From Rhodococcus sp. B7740 (GTDB lineage: Bacteria; Actinomycetota; Actinomycetes; Mycobacteriales; Mycobacteriaceae), in contig NZ_CP010797.1 in NCBI RefSeq assembly GCF_000954115.1, forward strand, positions 2,728,001 to 2,792,000: a stretch of 64,000 bases of DNA. The letters are read 5' to 3'. Below are positions 9,382 through 17,389 of the stretch, piece by piece (position 1 is the first letter of the stretch; every line of letters begins with the position of its first letter). The translations under genes and the position numbers were made by a program. The notes beneath the pieces were generated by a model that was not told where the DNA came from, did no database searches, and worked only from the letters and a program-made list of their open reading frames with translations.

Positions 9382-9681
9382 GATTCACCTCAACCGATAT
9401 TGAGTTGCGCTCGGTCCAGACCTTGCCTCATACCTGCAGGGTATTACCGACCGTAAAGCGACCTGCGCCAGACACGCGGACCGACTGTCCGAACAGAACT
9501 TCACCAGTCCTCGAACACGGATCCCGTCACATGCGCAGTGTCTATCCTGTGGGAATGGCACTCCACGACCGTCGCGAACGCTGGCTCGCGAACGCCCGCT
9601 CCGTGCACTCGACCACGGATCAAATGCTGACGGGCGGCCTACCCGTCGACCGCGACGCACGGATAAACATGGCCACTGACG

Positions 9682-9725
9682 GCGCTCATCGAAATTCCCC
9701 ACTAGCGCTCATCGAAATTCCCCAC
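9682..9725 (+). repeat. Two tandem transposase-binding repeats at the IS left end
   Basis: Two identical 21-bp copies, GCGCTCATCGAAATTCCCCA plus C, at 9682-9702 and 9705-9725, with a 23-bp period. IS21 elements are known to carry multiple end repeats bound by the transposase. Confidence 0.85.
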
Positions 9726-9813
9726 CCGTGTGGCACCGCCAACGAGGGCGGGTCTCCAACGAAGCTGATGGTCTCTGACCACGCACCAGCTATCCGAAGG
9801 AGACCCGCTCCTC

Positions 9814-11205
9814 ATGCTTACACAGGAGGAAGATGTGGAAATCAACGCCTTGCACAAACGAGGCTGGAAGATCGCGGACATCGCGCGTCACACCGGCCGC
9901 GACCGCAAGACCATCAGGTCGTACCTGAACGGCACCACCACTCCCGGGGTGCGTAAACGCAGCGCACCGGACCCATTCGAGGTGTTCCTCGCCTACGTCA
10001 CTGCACGTCTGATCGACGACCCACACCTGTGGGTCCGCACGCTCTGCGACGAACTCGAGGACCTCGGCTATCTGATGTCGTATCAAACGCTGCACCGCAA
10101 GATCCGCGAACTCAAACTCCGGCCGATCTGCCAAGCGTGCCTGACGGCCACCGAAAGACCCAACGCGGTCATCGAACACCCGCCAGGGGAAGAGACACAA
10201 TGGGATTGGGTCGATCTACCCAACCCACCCGCCTCGTGGGGCTGGGGATCGATGGCCCACCTGTTCGTCGGAACTCTGGCGTGTTCGGGCAAATGGCGCG
10301 GCGTCCTCGCACCGAACATGACCCAACCACATGTCGTCGACGGACTCGACCGGATCTGCCGAGGCCTCGGCGGGATCAGCCGAGTCTGGCGGTTCGACCG
10401 AATGGCCACAGTCTGCCACCCCGAGTCCGGCCGGGTCACCGCCAGCTTCACCGGCGTCGCGAAACATTACGGTGTCTCCGTTGCGATCTGCCCACCGAGG
10501 CGCGGCAACCGCAAAGGTGCAGTGGAGAAGTCCAATCACACTGCAGCGCAGCGGTGGTGGCGAAATCTCTCCGACGATCTGAGCGTCGAGCAAGCCCAAG
10601 CGAGCCTCGATCGGTTCTGCAGTCTGCGCGGCGATACTCGCTTGCGGCCGACGAAGGACGGCAAAACTTCGGTAGCGACGATCGCCACCGCCGAAGGACT
10701 GCATCCGATGCCGCCGTCCGCGTATCCCGCGATCCTGTCCACTCATCGAGTCGTATCCCGGCAGGCGTTGGTGTCCTACCGCGGCAACCGCTACTCAGTG
10801 CCGCCCGAGCTCGCGTCCGCGCAGGTCACCGTCACCCACGTTCTCGGGACCGACGTCATCGACATCGTCACCACCTCGGGTATCGCCATCGCCCGGCACC
10901 GGCTGGCGGCCGATGGGACCGGGGCGATGGTCCGCGATCACGGCCACATCTACGCCCTCGAGCAAGCAGCGATGGCCGGCGCGAACACCGGACGTCCGCA
11001 CCGCCGCAAGGAACGTATTCCGCCCGGACCGGACGCACTCGCCGCTGCAGAGAAGCTCCGAACAACAACCAGTGCAACATATCCCGACGCAGCGGACAGA
11101 TCGGAAAACGACAGTCACGCAACCGAATCCGATACCGCAGGAGCGATTATCTACGACCTGTCGATCTATGAACGCGCCGCACACGGAAGGAACACCCTGT
11201 CATGA
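9814..11205 (+). CDS. istA: IS21 family transposase IstA (463 aa)
   Basis: The N-terminal HTH (INALHKRGWKIADIARHTGR) precedes a DDE integrase core: QWDWVDLP (first Asp), WRFDRMATV (second Asp) and RRGNRKGAVEKSN (Glu). The C-terminal beta-barrel region VSYRGNRYSVPPE is also standard for IstA. The ATG follows GAAGGAGA. The stop overlaps the istB start (ATGA), the usual translational coupling of this family. Length is normal. Confidence 0.95.
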   Translation: MLTQEEDVEINALHKRGWKIADIARHTGRDRKTIRSYLNGTTTPGVRKRSAPDPFEVFLAYVTARLIDDPHLWVRTLCDELEDLGYLMSYQTLHRKIRELKLRPICQACLTATERPNAVIEHPPGEETQWDWVDLPNPPASWGWGSMAHLFVGTLACSGKWRGVLAPNMTQPHVVDGLDRICRGLGGISRVWRFDRMATVCHPESGRVTASFTGVAKHYGVSVAICPPRRGNRKGAVEKSNHTAAQRWWRNLSDDLSVEQAQASLDRFCSLRGDTRLRPTKDGKTSVATIATAEGLHPMPPSAYPAILSTHRVVSRQALVSYRGNRYSVPPELASAQVTVTHVLGTDVIDIVTTSGIAIARHRLAADGTGAMVRDHGHIYALEQAAMAGANTGRPHRRKERIPPGPDALAAAEKLRTTTSATYPDAADRSENDSHATESDTAGAIIYDLSIYERAAHGRNTLS

Positions 11206-12053
11206 CCGACCAGAAAGCTGCCACGAACGCCGACCGGTTACCGGCCCCGAACACCGCCGCTGCAGCCAGCCTTTACCAACGCCTGCGGGGGCATCTCGCT
11301 GTCCTGAAACTTCACGACGCCGCCGAAGCGCTGCCGTCGGTCCTCGATCAAGCAGCCGCCGAAGAACTGTCGATGACCGCGGCGTTGGACCGGTTGCTCT
11401 CGATCGAGGTCGAGGCCACCGAAGCCCGCCGACTGAACGGCAGACTCCGATTCGCGTGCCTGCCGACACCGGCATCGCTCGAGGACTTCGACTACGACGC
11501 AGCCGCTGGTGTCGACAGGAAGTTGATCGAGGAGTTGGCGACCTGCCGATACTTGGAGACAGCGACGAATGTGCTGCTCATCGGCCCGCCCGGGGTCGGC
11601 AAAACGCATCTGTCGGTCGGGCTGGCGCGTGCCGCAGCTCATGCCGGCTATCGAACGTATTTCACCACCGCAGCTGATCTCGCTGCCCGCTGTCATCGAG
11701 CCGCTCTCGAAGGAAGGTGGGCTACGACGATGCGGTTCTACGCTGGACCGACACTTCTCGTCGTTGATGAACTCGGCTACCTACCGTTGCCCGGCGAGGC
11801 AGCGTCGGCGTTGTTTCAGGTTGTCTCGCAACGGTATATGAAGACGTCGATCGTGATGACCACCAACCGTGGCGTGGGATCGTGGGGTGAAGTGCTCGGT
11901 GACAACACCGTCGCAGCAGCCATGCTCGACCGGCTTCTGCATCGATCCGTCGTGCTCAACCTCGACGGTGATTCCTACCGTCTCCGAGACCACAACGCCA
12001 GATCGGAGAAGCTCCGCAAAGCCACCACAGGAACCCGCCAACCACTACAGTGA
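11202..12053 (+). CDS. istB: IS21 family helper ATPase IstB (283 aa)
   Basis: AAA+ ATPase with Walker A IGPPGVGKTH (about residue 125) and Walker B LLVVDELGYLPL, then sensor MTTNRGVGSWGEVLGD and the family C-terminal block AAAMLDRLLHRSVVLNLDGD. IstB binds target DNA as a multimer and directs IstA there. It is intact and coupled to istA. Confidence 0.95.
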   Translation: MTDQKAATNADRLPAPNTAAAASLYQRLRGHLAVLKLHDAAEALPSVLDQAAAEELSMTAALDRLLSIEVEATEARRLNGRLRFACLPTPASLEDFDYDAAAGVDRKLIEELATCRYLETATNVLLIGPPGVGKTHLSVGLARAAAHAGYRTYFTTAADLAARCHRAALEGRWATTMRFYAGPTLLVVDELGYLPLPGEAASALFQVVSQRYMKTSIVMTTNRGVGSWGEVLGDNTVAAAMLDRLLHRSVVLNLDGDSYRLRDHNARSEKLRKATTGTRQPLQ

Positions 12054-12066
12054 AGTTCGCTCACGA

Positions 12067-12109
12067 GTGGGGAATTTCGGTGAGCGCGGTTGGGGAATTT
12101 CGCTGAGCC
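12067..12109 (-). repeat. Two tandem transposase-binding repeats at the IS right end
   Basis: Inverted copies of the left-end repeat at 12067-12087 and 12089-12109, each containing GGGGAATTTCG, with small differences (GGTGAGC and GCTGAGC). They match the pair at 9682-9725 in inverted orientation. Confidence 0.83.
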
Positions 12110-13149
12110 TCGTCACCACTATCGTAGGAACGCTCCAAGGCGTGTTCGCGGACCAGATCGAAGCTCTCGACGGCGATGCGCCCGCGGGACACATCGCGCT
12201 AGCCATCGCTCCGCTGGCGGCGGCTCTGCACAAGTTCGATTCACTGGGCAAACCTAACCTCCCTAAAACGAACGGTGAGCTGCGCGACGCATTGGATGAG
12301 CTACGAGCTGCCGCTGGATCGGTTGCGACAACCCTGGATGGGGACCCCTCCCTACGCGTGCAAACGGTCGACGAAGTGATCGCCGAATTCGCCGAGAGCT
12401 ACCGGGTCGCGCTGCTGCTCACACTGACCGCGTGCCACGCGCTGTCGACGAAAATCGTTGAGTGGCGTGAATCAAAGGACAACGGCAAGGCCGTCGGTGA
12501 CCACCTGAATGTGCCGACAATGAAGCTGCAGAGCACAAATACTGATGGTGCAGTTCCCATGTCGATGTTATCGAGCCTGATGACCGCTCCCCCTTCCATC
12601 ATGACACCCGGAAACGAAGCCGCCGCTTTTGCTGAGATGTTCAGCGGTGGCACACCTCCACCCCTGTACCGGATGGCATATGGCCAATGGTTCGGCACCA
12701 TCGCTGCGATGTGGGAAGACGTGTATCGGGAAAGACTTGCGACCGCACACGGAACTGACGCCGAAGGCCACGGTTGGGACAGGAACGATGTGAAGTCGGA
12801 GTTCTTCTACGAGCTCTCTCAAATCCGGCACGACTTCGCGCACAAAGACGGCTTGTGTGTGGAAAGCGCCGGAAACTCCATTCTGAAGTGGGGAGTCGCC
12901 GGGCAACCGCTCGCACCCACCCCGCGCCAGATGATGTCTTTGCTCGACCTATTTCCGACCGAGGAGCTAAGCAAAACCCCGGTACGGACGCCACGCACTT
13001 CCGAACGATTGCCGTTCAATTTCCCGTCCGAGTGGGTTGCGAAGGTCAGAAAAAGGGTTACCGAAATCGAAGAGGTCAAGCGCCTTCGACCCGATGTCCT
13101 CAAGCGCGTCATCGACAGATGGCTGGACGAGATTGTTTAAAGCATTGAG

Positions 13150-13176
13150 GCACCTGCCAATTCCATTGGCAGGTGC
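13150..13176 (+). terminator. Perfect 11-bp hairpin after the HEPN-like gene
   Basis: GCACCTGCCAA and TTGGCAGGTGC pair perfectly around the loop TTCCA, ten bases after the TAA at 13138-13140. There is no clear T run after it, so it may be a weak or Rho-assisted terminator, or a processing or protection stem. From here to the transposon end no further gene is recognised. Confidence 0.6.
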
Positions 13177-13392
13177 CCGATAGTCGGACCGCCGACCTCG
13201 ATGCCTTCACAGGCGACCACGTCCATCGCGGTCACGCAATCAACGAACAATTCCACCCAGACCTTGAGACACCCCTTCTCGCACCTTCGTCGGGGGTTCT
13301 GCCTCAGCGCGACCTGCCTGGTGTTGGCGCGCCTTCAACCTCATCCGCGCCACGAAGCACTTTGCGAGACGAGAGCACTTCGCAGAAATACT

Positions 13393-13421
13393 CCGGACAC
13401 GTGTCCAACGGACTAGTGAAG
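13393..13421 (-). repeat. Right end of the transposon
   Basis: Read inward on the minus strand: CTTCACT, AGTCC, GTTGGACA, C, GTGTCCGG. It carries the same three blocks as the left end (2167-2192) in inverted orientation. GGACACGTGTCC inside it is a perfect 12-bp palindrome. Confidence 0.65.
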
Positions 13422-13529
13422 CCATGCCTGCGCTCGTTTGTCGGCGACGGTGCGCTGGCGAATGGTGAGAGCGACTCCGACGACGGCGAGGACGCCCACC
13501 ACCAGAGTCACCCATGCCTGGGCCGGCAT
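13422..13529 (-). pseudogene. N-terminal half of small membrane-protein gene split by the transposon
   Basis: Starts at ATG 13529, seven bases after the VOC gene's stop, and reads MPAQAWVTLVVGVLAVVGVA then LTIRQRTVADKRAQAW. A single hydrophobic helix spans about residues 5-22. Two codons into the transposon the frame meets a stop (TAG at 13413-13415). Its continuation lies at 1938-2165. The original gene probably belonged to the purS-purQ-VOC transcription unit. A truncated 38-residue peptide could still be made. Confidence 0.72.
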
Positions 13530-13536
13530 TCACTGC

Positions 13537-13887
13537 TCAGTGCGACCCGGACACGCAGAACACGTTGCCGTCGGGGTCGCTCAGCGTCACCCAGCGAAAG
13601 TCGCCCATGGTGTGCTGCGCAACTTCGCGTGCACCCGCCTCGACCAGCCGCGCGACCTCAGCGTCGAGGTCAAGGGTGGTCATGTCGAGGTGGACGCGAT
13701 TCTTGCCCGGCGTCGGGTCGTCGACCTTCTGAAACGCCATTCGGTACGGTGCCGCAGCGAGTTCGACGACGTAGAACCAGCCGTCGTTATCTTCCACGAT
13801 CGTTCCGTCCACCTGTGCCGCCCACCAGTGTGCGAGCGGTTCCGGATCGGTTGTGTCGAACGTGATCATGCCCAAGGTCAGTGTCAT
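13537..13887 (-). CDS. VOC (glyoxalase/bleomycin-resistance fold) family protein, 116 aa
   Basis: A single glyoxalase-fold unit: MTLTLGMITFDTTDPEPLAH at the N terminus, RVHLDMTTLDLD mid-protein and the C-terminal WVTLSDPDGNVFCV, which supplies the usual metal-side Glu/Asp strand. Such proteins are metal-dependent lyases, dioxygenases or binding proteins and the substrate cannot be told. It lies 34 bp after purQ on the same strand, so it is probably co-transcribed with it. Confidence 0.88.
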   Translation of the reverse strand: MTLTLGMITFDTTDPEPLAHWWAAQVDGTIVEDNDGWFYVVELAAAPYRMAFQKVDDPTPGKNRVHLDMTTLDLDAEVARLVEAGAREVAQHTMGDFRWVTLSDPDGNVFCVSGSH

Positions 13888-13921
13888 GGCGGCACAATAA
13901 CCGCGACCACCGACACGAAAC

Positions 13922-14599
13922 TCAGGCGTTGACGATCGTGTCCAGTGCCGAGTAGAAGATCCCCAGGCCGTCGTCGCTCGGTCCGGTCAACGGCTCGGTG
14001 GCGTGCTCGGGGTGCGGCATCAAACCGACGACCCGACCGTTGGCCGAGGATATTCCTGCGATCCCCCGCTGCGATCCGTTCGGGTTGGTGCCGCTGTAGC
14101 GGAACACGACGCGACCCTCGCCCTCGAGCTCGTCGAGCACGTTCTGCGGTGCCTGGAACCGGCCCTCGGCATTCTTGACCGGGATCAGGATCTCGGCACC
14201 GGGCTCGTAGCGCGACGACCATGCGGTGTCGGTGTTCTCCACCTTCAGCCACTGATCGCGGCAGACGAAGTGCAGACCCTCGTTACGGGTCAGCGCGCCG
14301 GGGAGCAGGCCCACCTCGCAGAGCACCTGAAAGCCGTTGCAAATGCCGAGGATCGGCATGCCACCCTCGGCGGCCTTCACGACGGACTCCATCACGGGGG
14401 CGAAGCGAGCGATTGCACCGGCCCGGAGGTAGTCGCCGTACGAGAATCCGCCGGGGACGACGATGGCGTCGACGTTCTTCAGATCCGCATCGGCATGCCA
14501 CAGACTGACGGCCTCGCCACCGGCGAGGGTTACGGCGCGCGAGGCGTCGACGTCGTCGAGGGTCCCGGGAAACGTGATGACCCCTACGCGGGCGCTCAT
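13922..14599 (-). CDS. purQ: Phosphoribosylformylglycinamidine synthase subunit PurQ
   Basis: Glutaminase subunit of the three-part FGAM synthase (PurS-PurQ-PurL) of de novo purine synthesis; it releases ammonia from glutamine for the PurL-catalysed amidination of FGAR. It has the type-1 amidotransferase nucleophile elbow ILGICNGFQ (Cys about residue 87), the oxyanion region [12 protein letters not shown], and the C-terminal [10 protein letters not shown] with catalytic His and Glu. Length 225 aa is normal. Its ATG overlaps the purS stop (ATGA). purL is not in this window. Confidence 0.98.
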   Translation of the reverse strand: MSARVGVITFPGTLDDVDASRAVTLAGGEAVSLWHADADLKNVDAIVVPGGFSYGDYLRAGAIARFAPVMESVVKAAEGGMPILGICNGFQVLCEVGLLPGALTRNEGLHFVCRDQWLKVENTDTAWSSRYEPGAEILIPVKNAEGRFQAPQNVLDELEGEGRVVFRYSGTNPNGSQRGIAGISSANGRVVGLMPHPEHATEPLTGPSDDGLGIFYSALDTIVNA

Positions 14600-14847
14600 G
14601 CGGCGGGCTCCACCGAGACGCGAGTGACCGTCCAGTCCTCGATCACGGTGTTGGCCAGCAGTGATTCTGCGATCTTCTCGAGTTCAGCGTCGTCGACGGT
14701 GTCGTCGACCTCGAGCTCGAAGCGCTTGCCCTGGCGGACGTCGGACACGCCGGAGATCCCCAGACGGCCGAGCGCTCCTGCGATCGCCTGACCCTGCGGA
14801 TCGAGAATCTCGGCCTTGGGCATGACATCGACAACGACTCGGGCCAC
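14596..14847 (-). CDS. purS: Phosphoribosylformylglycinamidine synthase subunit PurS (83 aa)
   Basis: [20 protein letters not shown] and [20 protein letters not shown] are diagnostic for PurS, the small bridging subunit between PurQ and PurL. The GTG start at 14847 is chosen because it has AAGGAG seven bases upstream and gives the family length; the frame is open further upstream without homology. It is coupled to purQ by a 4-bp overlap, and divergent from the MBL hydrolase gene 100 bp away. Confidence 0.97.
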   Translation of the reverse strand: MARVVVDVMPKAEILDPQGQAIAGALGRLGISGVSDVRQGKRFELEVDDTVDDAELEKIAESLLANTVIEDWTVTRVSVEPAA

Positions 14848-14947
14848 GAAAGCGCTCCTTGAAATACGTACAGCAAGACAGTTACCGGCAGGTGGGAGTC
14901 TACGCAGCCCTGGCGGGAGGCGCGAAACCGCGCTTACTGTGGAGTCC

Positions 14948-15586
14948 ATGCGGCTGACACACTTCGGACATTCCTGCGTTCTCGTCGAACTCAACGGCAC
15001 CACCGCGTTGTTCGATCCCGGCACGTTCTCTCACGGGTTCGAGGGCATCACCGGACTCGACGCGATCCTCGTCACCCATCAGCATCCGGATCACGTTGAT
15101 CTGCAACGGCTTCCCGCGCTCGTCGAGGCGAATCCGCGAGCGGCACTGCACGCCGATCCGATGACCGCAGGCCAGCTCGGCGGCAAATGGGCGGCAGCTC
15201 CAGCAGGCAAGGCCTTCACCGTCGGCGGCATCACGGTTACCGGCGTCGGCGGCACGCACGCCGTCATCCATCCCGAGCTGCCCGAGATCGACAACACCGG
15301 CTACCTGCTGGGCACCCCGGAGAACCCCGGCCAGCTCTTCCATCCGGGCGACTCGCTGTTCGTTCCAGAACAACAGGTCGACGTGCTCGCACTTCCTGCG
15401 GCAGCACCCTGGTCGAAGCTGTCCGAAACCGTCGAATTCTTGCGTGCGGTGGCGCCGCGGATGGCCTTCCCCATTCACCAGGCCGTGGTTGCGGAGCAGG
15501 CCAGGGGCATCTATTACGGCCGCTTCAAGGAGATGTCCGACGCCGAAATCCGCGAGCTACCCGAGGAATCCTCCGTCTCGATCTAG
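14948..15586 (+). CDS. Metallo-beta-lactamase-fold metal-dependent hydrolase (212 aa)
   Basis: Start ATG 14948 (MRLTHFGHSCVLVELNGTTA). The zinc site is visible as THQHPDHVD (HxHxDH) and GGTHAVIH, with HPGDSLF supplying the bridging Asp; AFPIHQAVV gives the final His. This is the UlaG/YfiP-like branch of L-ascorbate-lactonase-related hydrolases of unknown substrate. The 3' end overlaps the convergent lipoprotein gene by four bases. Confidence 0.9.
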   Translation: MRLTHFGHSCVLVELNGTTALFDPGTFSHGFEGITGLDAILVTHQHPDHVDLQRLPALVEANPRAALHADPMTAGQLGGKWAAAPAGKAFTVGGITVTGVGGTHAVIHPELPEIDNTGYLLGTPENPGQLFHPGDSLFVPEQQVDVLALPAAAPWSKLSETVEFLRAVAPRMAFPIHQAVVAEQARGIYYGRFKEMSDAEIRELPEESSVSI

Positions 15587-16209
15587 CCCGTGACCTCGGG
15601 CGGGAGGGTCCCGATCATGGTCACTTGCGTCCCGTCCCACCGATAGTCGATCGTCACCGGGCCGCCGGTCGGATTCGCGTTGGCGTCGTTCGCGAGCGGC
15701 CAGCGATAGTTCACCGTGATCGTGTCGGCGGATTGCGCCGCGACAGAGGTGAACCCGTAGGGCTCGAGGGTGGCCGTGCCCAGATAGTCGGCGTCATGGA
15801 AGAACAGCAGATGCGTCGGCGAACTCACCGTCGCGCCGTACGGCAAGGCTTCGACCCAGGTGAACGACGCACACGGATCGCCCATCCGCGTCGCCACCCA
15901 CGGTGAATCGGCGAACACCAGCGGCAACGCGTCAACGGCCCGTGTCACCGGCCCCGACGCCAGATCCAGACACTGCGGCTCGGTGTCCGGCGGGCCAGTC
16001 GGAACCAGGTCGCCGGCCTCCTCGGGCGGTGTCCGCTGCGGCTGCGTGCCTTCGGTGACGGTGGCCGAGTCGGGTGTCACCGGAGTCGTGCTCGCCGCCG
16101 TGGCCGCCGGAACAGCCGAGGACGGTGCTGCCGCGGGCGTTCCTTGCTCCGCTCCGCCGCAGGCGACGAGAGCCGATGCACCGAGGGCGAGGAATAGAAG
16201 TCGTTTCAT
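15583..16209 (-). CDS. LppP/LprE-type lipoprotein (208 aa)
   Basis: Start ATG 16209 gives MKRLLFLALGASALVACGGA, a signal peptide with lipobox LVAC, followed by a Pro/Ala/Thr-rich linker. The folded domain (about residue 80 onwards; CLDLASGPVTRAV, PCASFTWVEALPYGAT, HLLFFHDADYLGT) resembles the actinobacterial LppP/LprE lipoprotein family. It is predicted to be anchored on the outer face of the membrane. The function is not known. An in-frame upstream ATG would place the signal peptide internally and is not used. Confidence 0.85.
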   Translation of the reverse strand: MKRLLFLALGASALVACGGAEQGTPAAAPSSAVPAATAASTTPVTPDSATVTEGTQPQRTPPEEAGDLVPTGPPDTEPQCLDLASGPVTRAVDALPLVFADSPWVATRMGDPCASFTWVEALPYGATVSSPTHLLFFHDADYLGTATLEPYGFTSVAAQSADTITVNYRWPLANDANANPTGGPVTIDYRWDGTQVTMIGTLPPEVTG

Positions 16210-16401
16210 GAAGACCACCTGGTTCGATTCGTCCGACGCCAGGTATGTCGACCGCAAACGTGTTCCGTTACATCACGTTTCGGTCAAGAGGGCGTTACCT
16301 TCGCTGCGATCTGCATTTTTCGCACCACTACGCGCACATTTCGCGGCATTCCCGCGGATACTGCGGCACAGTGGAACGCCAGGTGCACATTGGAGCGCGC
16401 G

Positions 16402-17220
16402 TCATTCAGGCCAGCCGATGTCGAGCCGAACCAATTGACGAATTGCCGACTCGTCGACCGTGTCGAGTCCGTCGAGGAACGCGGCAGCGAAGGATCCCGG
16501 CCGCGACGTCGACCGGGCCGCGATCTCCGACGCCACCGCGACATGCGCGTGCGCCGCGACGGCACCGATCAGCGCATTCGGTGACACCGAGCAATAGGCA
16601 GCCGTCAGTGCACCGAGCGCACACCCGGTAGCCGTAACTCGCTGCAGCAGTGCACTTCCGCCGCCCACCTTCACCAGGCCGCCGGGACCGAGGATGTGAT
16701 CGATCCCCCCTGATGCAGCCACCACGTCCACTCGATCGAGCAGCGACCGGGCCGCTTCGACCGAATCTGCCACGGCTGCAGACGAATCCACGCCGCGCGA
16801 TCCACCGTCAGCGCCCGCCAGTCCCATGACTTCCGATGCATTTGCGCGAATGACGCTGGGCCGGTTGGCAAGCAGTTCCACGGCCACCTGGGTTCGCCAC
16901 GGCAGACCGCCCGCTCCCACCGGATCGAGTACCCACGGCTTCCCCGCTGCCCTCGCCGCGGCCGACGCCAGCCGAGAACTTTCCACCTGCGCCGCCGTCG
17001 GAGTTCCGAGATTGACCAGGACCGCGTCGGCGATCTCCGCGAAACCGGCCGCCTCCTCTGGGTTGTCCACCATCGCCGGAGCCGCCCCTGCGGACAACAG
17101 TGCGTTCGCGACGAACTGAACCGACACGGTGTTGGTCAGACACTGCACCAGCGGATTGCGATCGCGCAGAATACGATGCGCGGCGACGATGTCGTCCAGG
17201 GTCACAGTCGAGACACTCAT
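16402..17220 (-). CDS. thiM: Hydroxyethylthiazole kinase ThiM
   Basis: Phosphorylates 4-methyl-5-(2-hydroxyethyl)thiazole in thiamine salvage. The N-terminal block PLVQCLTNTVSVQFVANALL, the PEEAAGF and LVNLGT segments, WVLDPVGAG, RANASEV and the C-terminal VTATGCALGALTAAY (anion hole and catalytic Cys) are the ThiM pattern. 272 aa is normal. No TPP riboswitch-like sequence was noticed upstream; instead the complex palindromic repeat at 17253 lies 30 bp ahead of the start. Confidence 0.97.
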   Translation of the reverse strand: MSVSTVTLDDIVAAHRILRDRNPLVQCLTNTVSVQFVANALLSAGAAPAMVDNPEEAAGFAEIADAVLVNLGTPTAAQVESSRLASAAARAAGKPWVLDPVGAGGLPWRTQVAVELLANRPSVIRANASEVMGLAGADGGSRGVDSSAAVADSVEAARSLLDRVDVVAASGGIDHILGPGGLVKVGGGSALLQRVTATGCALGALTAAYCSVSPNALIGAVAAHAHVAVASEIAARSTSRPGSFAAAFLDGLDTVDESAIRQLVRLDIGWPE

Positions 17221-17252
17221 TGTTGCGAGTCTACGACCGCGCCCACCCCGTT

Positions 17253-17369
17253 CGCGTCAATGGACCATTGCATACGTCTGAGCGCTGCAAAGTGCCATTC
17301 ACGCCACAACCCCGTGCTCGTGAATGTCGCATTGCATACGTCTGGGGAGTGCAATGGTCCATTGACGCG
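17253..17369. repeat. Complex nested palindromic repeat between thiM and the DUF2334 gene
   Basis: The outer arms CGCGTCAATGGACCATTGCA (17253-17272) and its exact reverse complement (17350-17369) are 20 bp each. Inside, the 15-bp CATTGCATACGTCTG is directly repeated (17266-17280 and 17330-17344), and TGCCATTCACG faces CGTGAATGTCGCA as imperfect inverted arms. The unit resembles mobile palindromic intergenic repeats. It sits between two same-strand genes (thiM downstream, start 17220; the DUF2334 gene's stop at 17390). Confidence 0.8.
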
Positions 17370-17389
17370 CGAGCGAGCGAAGCGGTCCG

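Larger units (their letters stand above)
9677..12115 (+). mobile_element. Complete IS21-family insertion sequence (2,439 bp)
   Basis: It contains istA and istB in overlapping order. The ends are inverted repeats starting TGACG: the left reads TGACGGCGCTCATCGAAATT and the right, inverted, TGACGAGGCTCAGCGAAATT. The 4-bp sequence CCAC flanks both sides (9673-9676 and 12116-12119), a target duplication. Both genes are intact, so the copy looks potentially active and recent. It lies inside the HEPN-like gene within the larger transposon, so it arrived in or after that element. Confidence 0.93.
9555..13140 (+). pseudogene. HEPN-like protein gene interrupted by IS21 element
   Basis: The right part (12120-13140) is open and ends DVLKRVIDRWLDEIV. 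The left part is open from ATG 9555 (MALHDRRERWLANARSVHST) through ATG 9669. If the IS and one CCAC copy are removed, the frame closes perfectly as ...ATG GCC ACT ATC GTA, giving a 380-residue protein (or about 342 from ATG 9669). Near the C terminus EFFYELSQIRHDFAHKDG contains R-x4-H in a helical setting, the hallmark of HEPN domains (often RNases in toxin or phage-defence systems). The family is otherwise unrecognised. Expression could restart from a GTG or ATG after the IS, so a shortened protein is possible. Confidence 0.7.
2166..13421. mobile_element. 11.26-kb Tn554-like transposon carrying tyrosine recombinases and cargo
   Basis: The boundaries come from the interrupted gene: its N-terminal half ends at TGG 13422-13424 and its C-terminal half resumes at TGG 2163-2165. 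The two ends, read inward, share three blocks in the same order (TTCACT, GTTGGACA, GTGTCCGG) with small spacing differences, so they form imperfect terminal inverted repeats. Contents: methyltransferase, GNAT, a recombinase operon of four overlapping genes, and a HEPN-like gene at the right end split by a nested IS21 element. No target duplication beyond the shared TGG is seen. Tn554-type elements are known to encode TnpA, TnpB (tyrosine recombinases) and a small TnpC, and to insert without target duplication. The assignment to that group is by gene organisation. Confidence 0.75.

Noticed and set aside
13240-13533. 97-aa minus-strand ORF at the right end of the transposon
   Set aside because: It overlaps the broken membrane-protein gene in another frame and crosses the transposon end; the sequence is Arg-rich and shows no family.
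17100-17260. Possible TPP riboswitch ahead of thiM
   Set aside because: No conserved TPP-aptamer core was found; only the palindromic repeat is present.
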